This document shows positions 5,394 through 8,058 of a DNA stretch of 8,058 nucleotides, piece by piece. The stretch covers positions 1-8,058 of the forward strand of contig JAUWZT010000167.1 of the NCBI GenBank assembly GCA_030615145.1, written 5' to 3'. The position numbers were made by a program, and so were the translations under genes. The number at the start of each line of letters is the position of its first letter. Within the stretch, counting starts at the first letter, position 1. Origin of the DNA: Promethearchaeota archaeon. GTDB lineage: Archaea; Asgardarchaeota; Lokiarchaeia; Sigyniarchaeales; SOKP01. Under the pieces are notes generated by a model. That model saw nothing but the letters and a program-made list of their open reading frames with translations, was not told the DNA's origin and did not search any database.

Positions 5394-7430
5394 TTGACTG
5401 TTAAAGAAGAAAAAGTAAAGGCAACAAAAGAAATTAATGAAAAAACTGTATCTCAAGATTCAAAAGAAGAAGAGCCTCGGATTGGCGTTTTCGTATGCCA
5501 TTGCGGGCATAACATCGCCGGAACTGTAGATGTAGCGAAAGTAGCAGAACACGCTGGGAAATTACCCAATGTGGTCAAAGCAGAGCATTACATGTTTATG
5601 TGTTCAAAACCAGGCGTTCAGATGATTAAGGATTCCATTAAGGAATTAGGAGTCAATAGAACTGTCGTAGCAAGTTGTTCAAAAACCCAGCACGGCAGGA
5701 CATTTGCGAGAGCTATCGCTGAAGAGGGTATTAATAAACATCGCCACCAACAAGTTAATGTACGGGAGTATTGTAGTTGGGTTCATAAAAAAGAGGAAGA
5801 AAAAGCGACTGCAAAAGCGCTTCGTTTGGTTGAAGCTGGAGTTAATCGAGCTCGAAAACTTGACGATGTAGAAACAAGAAGAATATCAACAACTAAAGCA
5901 GCTTTGGTAATTGGAGGGGGTATCGCTGGACTTAGATCTGCTCACGATATGGCAGAATTAGGAATACCAGTGTTTTTAGTAGAAAAAAATTCTACAATTG
6001 GTGGACACATGACTAGGTTGAATAAAACATTTCCAACCTTAGAGTGTCCGCAATGTTCAATATCTCCTTTAACTAACGGTGTAGCGAATCATCCGTTAAT
6101 TGAGCTTTATACAAACGCTCAAGTTAAAAAAGTTGAGGGATCGCTAGGAAATTTTGAAATCGAAATAGAAATTAAACCTCGTTATGTTAAAGATAATTGT
6201 ACTTCTTGTGGTGATTGCTCCCTACACTGCCCAGTAGAAGTTCCTAGTGAATGGGATAAAGGAATGTCTATGCGAAACGCTATTTATAAAGCATATCCTC
6301 AAGCAATTCCCGCTACATTCGTAAGGGACAAGAAAGCTTGTATTGAGTGTAATACATGTATTAATTTATGTCCAGTCCAAGCAATTGATTTTTCGATGCA
6401 ACCTGAAACAAAAACGGTTAAGGTTGGCTCAATTATAGTTGCTGCGGGTTATAGCGAATACGATCCTACGGAGATTGAACCCTACCACTATGGACAAGAG
6501 GGATACGAAGATGTTATTACCCAATTGAAATTGGAAAGAATGTTATCACCAACTTCTTTAACAAATAGCGAGGTATTGCGACCATCTGATGGAAAGTTTC
6601 CAAAAAGCATTGTAATGATTCAATGTGTAGGTAGTAGAAACGATCAAGTCGGTAATCAATATTGTACTGGTGTGTGTTGTAAATTTGCGATAAAAAATGC
6701 TCGAATTGTAAAAGAAATGTATCCTGACGCCGATGTAACGATATGTTACATTGACATAAGAACTCATGGATTAAATTTCGAAGAATTGTATAAATCTGCT
6801 CAGGAAGTTGGAGTACGATTTATCCGAGGGAGACCTTCAGAAATTATCAAGGATCCAATAAGTGGAGAGTTAAAAGTTATAGTAGAAGATACTTTAAGTA
6901 TGACGCCTTTGCAATTAAAAGCTGATTTGGTAGTATTGTCAGCAGCTATGGTACCTCCCGAAGGAATTGGCCCGCTTGGTTCTAAACTTCAAGTTTTACG
7001 ATCAAAAGAAGGTTTCTTAAAAGAATTTCACATAAAGATGAACCCTACATTGAGTAGCAAAGGAGGAATTTTCTTAGCGGGAGCGATTCAAGGACCAAAG
7101 GATATTTCTGAGACCGTAGCTCACGCAGGGAGTGCTGCCGCTCTAGCCGCTGCTCCATTAGTAAAGGGCTATATAGAAAAAGAAATGTTGGTTCCAACGA
7201 TAGATTACGAATTATGTGTTAATTGTGGGATTTGTAAAACGATTTGTGCTCCAGCTGCTATTGATATTGATGAAAACGGAAGACCGACAGTCAACGAAAT
7301 AGCGTGTAAATCATGCGGTATGTGTATGCCAAGTTGTCCAATGAGTGCAATTCAATTGATTAATTTCACAGATAATCAATTATACGATGAAATAATCGCT
7401 GTATCAGGCGGAGGTGTCGTGTACGAATGA
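5394..7430 (+). CDS. hdrA: Heterodisulfide reductase subunit A-like, FAD and multiple [4Fe-4S] clusters
   Basis: A 678-residue HdrA, the FAD subunit that performs flavin-based electron bifurcation in methanogen HdrABC-MvhAGD. After a Lys/Glu-rich extension of about 28 residues comes the N-terminal cysteine domain: CHCG at 35-38, Cys70 in CSKPGVQMI, Cys95, and Cys127 in YCSWVHK. The FAD/Rossmann motif VIGGGIAGL is at about 172-180, and CPQC is at 218-221. The inserted ferredoxin domain has Cys269/272/275/279 and 316/319/322/326. A central set, Cys411, X12, Cys424, X3, Cys428-Cys429, matches the HdrA2 cluster pattern of the methanogen structure with an offset equal to the N-terminal extension. 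The C-terminal ferredoxin domain has Cys608/611/614/618 and 638/641/644/648. All cluster sites appear intact. Start is TTG, and the 3' end overlaps mvhD by ATGA. Bifurcation here is inferred from completeness plus the MvhD neighbour. Confidence 0.94.
   Translation: MTVKEEKVKATKEINEKTVSQDSKEEEPRIGVFVCHCGHNIAGTVDVAKVAEHAGKLPNVVKAEHYMFMCSKPGVQMIKDSIKELGVNRTVVASCSKTQHGRTFARAIAEEGINKHRHQQVNVREYCSWVHKKEEEKATAKALRLVEAGVNRARKLDDVETRRISTTKAALVIGGGIAGLRSAHDMAELGIPVFLVEKNSTIGGHMTRLNKTFPTLECPQCSISPLTNGVANHPLIELYTNAQVKKVEGSLGNFEIEIEIKPRYVKDNCTSCGDCSLHCPVEVPSEWDKGMSMRNAIYKAYPQAIPATFVRDKKACIECNTCINLCPVQAIDFSMQPETKTVKVGSIIVAAGYSEYDPTEIEPYHYGQEGYEDVITQLKLERMLSPTSLTNSEVLRPSDGKFPKSIVMIQCVGSRNDQVGNQYCTGVCCKFAIKNARIVKEMYPDADVTICYIDIRTHGLNFEELYKSAQEVGVRFIRGRPSEIIKDPISGELKVIVEDTLSMTPLQLKADLVVLSAAMVPPEGIGPLGSKLQVLRSKEGFLKEFHIKMNPTLSSKGGIFLAGAIQGPKDISETVAHAGSAAALAAAPLVKGYIEKEMLVPTIDYELCVNCGICKTICAPAAIDIDENGRPTVNEIACKSCGMCMPSCPMSAIQLINFTDNQLYDEIIAVSGGGVVYE
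7410..7416 (+). promoter_or_regulatory. Ribosome binding site of mvhD
   Basis: GGAGGTG, a full match to the core of the archaeal Shine-Dalgarno, lies within the last hdrA codons, 10 nt before the mvhD ATG. That ATG overlaps the hdrA stop as ATGA, so coupled translation is expected. Confidence 0.7.
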
Positions 7431-7879
7431 GTGATTCTGAAACTAATGATGAATATATTCAAGAGAGGATTCAGAATATTGTTGTTTTCATGTGTAATGA
7501 GTGTGGTCAAGGATCAGCAAATACTGCGGGTGTCGCTCGAATATCGTACGATGCTGCAATAAGAATAATAAGAGTACAGTGCACAGGTCAAGTTGGACCT
7601 ATTCAGATCATGGAAGCGTTAAATAACGGTGCGGACGCAGTTGCTTGCGTAGGATGTTGTTTAGGGGCATGTCATTTCTTTAACGGAAATATATTATCAA
7701 TGCACCGAATTAAATTAATGAAAAAGGTTTTTAAGGAATTGGGTTATAGCGACCAGTTTGTAAACCAATACACATCGCGAGCTGCTGAAGGTGAAACTTC
7801 TGTTGGCGATTTTGAAGACATTATAGAACGATTAACTAATGCAATCATAGAAAGAGGTACTTTAAAAGATGGAAATTAA
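7427..7879 (+). CDS. mvhD: MvhD/FlpD-family [2Fe-2S] electron-transfer subunit
   Basis: A 150-residue protein of the MvhD/FlpD/FrhD-associated delta subunit family, which docks a hydrogenase or formate dehydrogenase onto HdrA and carries one [2Fe-2S] cluster. Visible landmarks are VVFMCNECGQGSANTAGVAR (Cys23, Cys26), IIRVQCTGQVGP (Cys52) and NNGADAVACVGCCLGACHFFNGN (Cys74, 77, 78, 82). Two points are unusual. The typical CxWCxYxGAD opening reads CNECGQGSANTAG, and the usual GCHxGDCHY reads GCCLGACHF, so the family Asp is Ala and there are extra cysteines. The protein overlaps hdrA by 4 nt and is in turn overlapped by 11 nt by the next gene. Its presence says that HdrABC here takes or gives electrons through an exchangeable partner. 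The large and small hydrogenase subunits are not fully seen in the window. Confidence 0.88.
   Translation: MSDSETNDEYIQERIQNIVVFMCNECGQGSANTAGVARISYDAAIRIIRVQCTGQVGPIQIMEALNNGADAVACVGCCLGACHFFNGNILSMHRIKLMKKVFKELGYSDQFVNQYTSRAAEGETSVGDFEDIIERLTNAIIERGTLKDGN
7854..7858 (+). promoter_or_regulatory. Ribosome binding site of the gene after mvhD
   Basis: GAGGT lies inside the 3' end of mvhD, 10 nt before ATG 7869-7871. It supports that ATG as a genuine start and extends the hdrCBA-mvhD operon by at least one gene. Confidence 0.55.
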
Positions 7880-8058
7880 AATTTTTCAATTTAACGGTTG
7901 TAGTAAATGCTACAATGAAACATTACTACTTAAAGAAGACTCAGAATATAGTATAAAATTCGTCTCTGATCCTAAAAGTTGGAAAGAGGAAAAAGTCGAT
8001 GTTTCGGTAATAACAGGGTATTTAGTCCCAGATGATTTAAAGCAATTAAACAAAATTA
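7869..8058 (+). CDS. N-terminus of a hydrogenase-small-subunit-like (MvhG/NuoB-type) protein, 3' partial
   Basis: The frame starts 11 nt before the end of mvhD and stays open for 63 codons to the window edge. It begins MEIKIFQFNGCSKCYNETLLL, then a charged stretch, then DVSVITGYLVPDDLKQLNKI. A first strand ending in CxxC before a helix, followed by a strand plus TG, is how small subunits of F420-non-reducing hydrogenases (MvhG) and the NuoB-like 20 kDa family begin: the CxxC binds the proximal cluster, and a 'D-V-x-x-V-T-G' strand follows. The order hdrA-mvhD-mvhG is also that of methanogen mvh operons. The remaining cluster cysteines and the companion large subunit would lie outside the window, so the call rests on the N-terminus and context. 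An unrelated redox protein is possible. Confidence 0.55.
   Translation, partial: MEIKIFQFNGCSKCYNETLLLKEDSEYSIKFVSDPKSWKEEKVDVSVITGYLVPDDLKQLNKI

Noticed and set aside
6558..6767. Minus-strand frame of 69 codons
   Set aside because: Lies within hdrA opposite the conserved Cys411-Cys429 cluster region.
3915..7430. sHdr (sulfur-oxidising Hdr-like) operon
   Set aside because: No second hdrC/hdrB copies and no lipoate-binding protein; HdrB has both full CCG motifs, HdrA is full length with all ferredoxin domains, and MvhD is present, which together fit the canonical bifurcating type.
5394..7430. QmoA/QmoB-type protein instead of HdrA
   Set aside because: The N-terminal CHCG domain, inserted ferredoxin and C-terminal ferredoxin in one chain, with adjacent hdrC and hdrB, match HdrA; no membrane QmoC-like gene follows.
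1..8058. CRISPR array, tRNA/rRNA genes, insertion sequences
   Set aside because: No regularly spaced long repeats, no cloverleaf-like or rRNA-like segments, and no transposase or terminal repeats seen on reading both strands.

Overview
The window is archaeal and AT-rich, roughly one third G+C by eye. TATA-box-like sequences of the TTTAWATA type lie upstream of two transcription units. T-runs sit after genes, ribosome binding sites are GGAGG/GGAGGTG, and the HdrABC-MvhD proteins are of the methanogen/Archaeoglobus type. The low G+C, the style of the VapBC pair and the Hdr/DsrE mix fit an uncultured anaerobe such as an Asgard (Promethearchaeota/Loki-like) archaeon. That placement is inference; another Hdr-bearing archaeal lineage is possible.

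Left part, 1-1665. At the edge is the 3' end of a short plus-strand gene that looks like an antitoxin C-terminus. Next, on the minus strand, is a PIN-domain toxin with its upstream antitoxin (vapC 250-729, vapB 731-1009). Their promoter contains repeated TATACT boxes. An Lrp/AsnC-family regulator (1201-1665, minus) follows and faces the sulfur genes across a divergent 290-bp intergenic region.

Middle, 1956-3847, plus strand. A complete sulfur-relay set is present: tusA, then dsrE, dsrF and dsrH (equivalent to tusD, tusC, tusB) at close spacing. After a short A-rich gap comes a DsrE2-type protein followed by a T14 run. These proteins normally carry and hand on sulfur as cysteine persulfide.

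Right part, 3915-8058, plus strand. hdrC, hdrB, hdrA and mvhD are tightly packed (gaps of 3 and 0 nt, then a 4-nt ATGA overlap). All expected iron-sulfur cysteines are visible. A further gene starts inside the end of mvhD and runs off the window. Its N-terminus resembles the small subunit of an F420-non-reducing-type [NiFe] hydrogenase or a related NuoB-like 20 kDa protein.

Taken together, the window joins a TusA/DsrEFH/DsrE2 persulfide relay to an electron-bifurcating-type HdrABC-MvhD module, with a possible redox-sensing or feast/famine regulator opposite. The natural hypothesis is that the Hdr complex acts on, or exchanges electrons with, a protein-bound or thiol-bound sulfur species rather than only a CoM-CoB-type heterodisulfide. 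No dsrAB, dsrC, rhodanese, lipoate-binding protein or hydrogenase large subunit lies in this window, so the substrate and the electron partner remain open.
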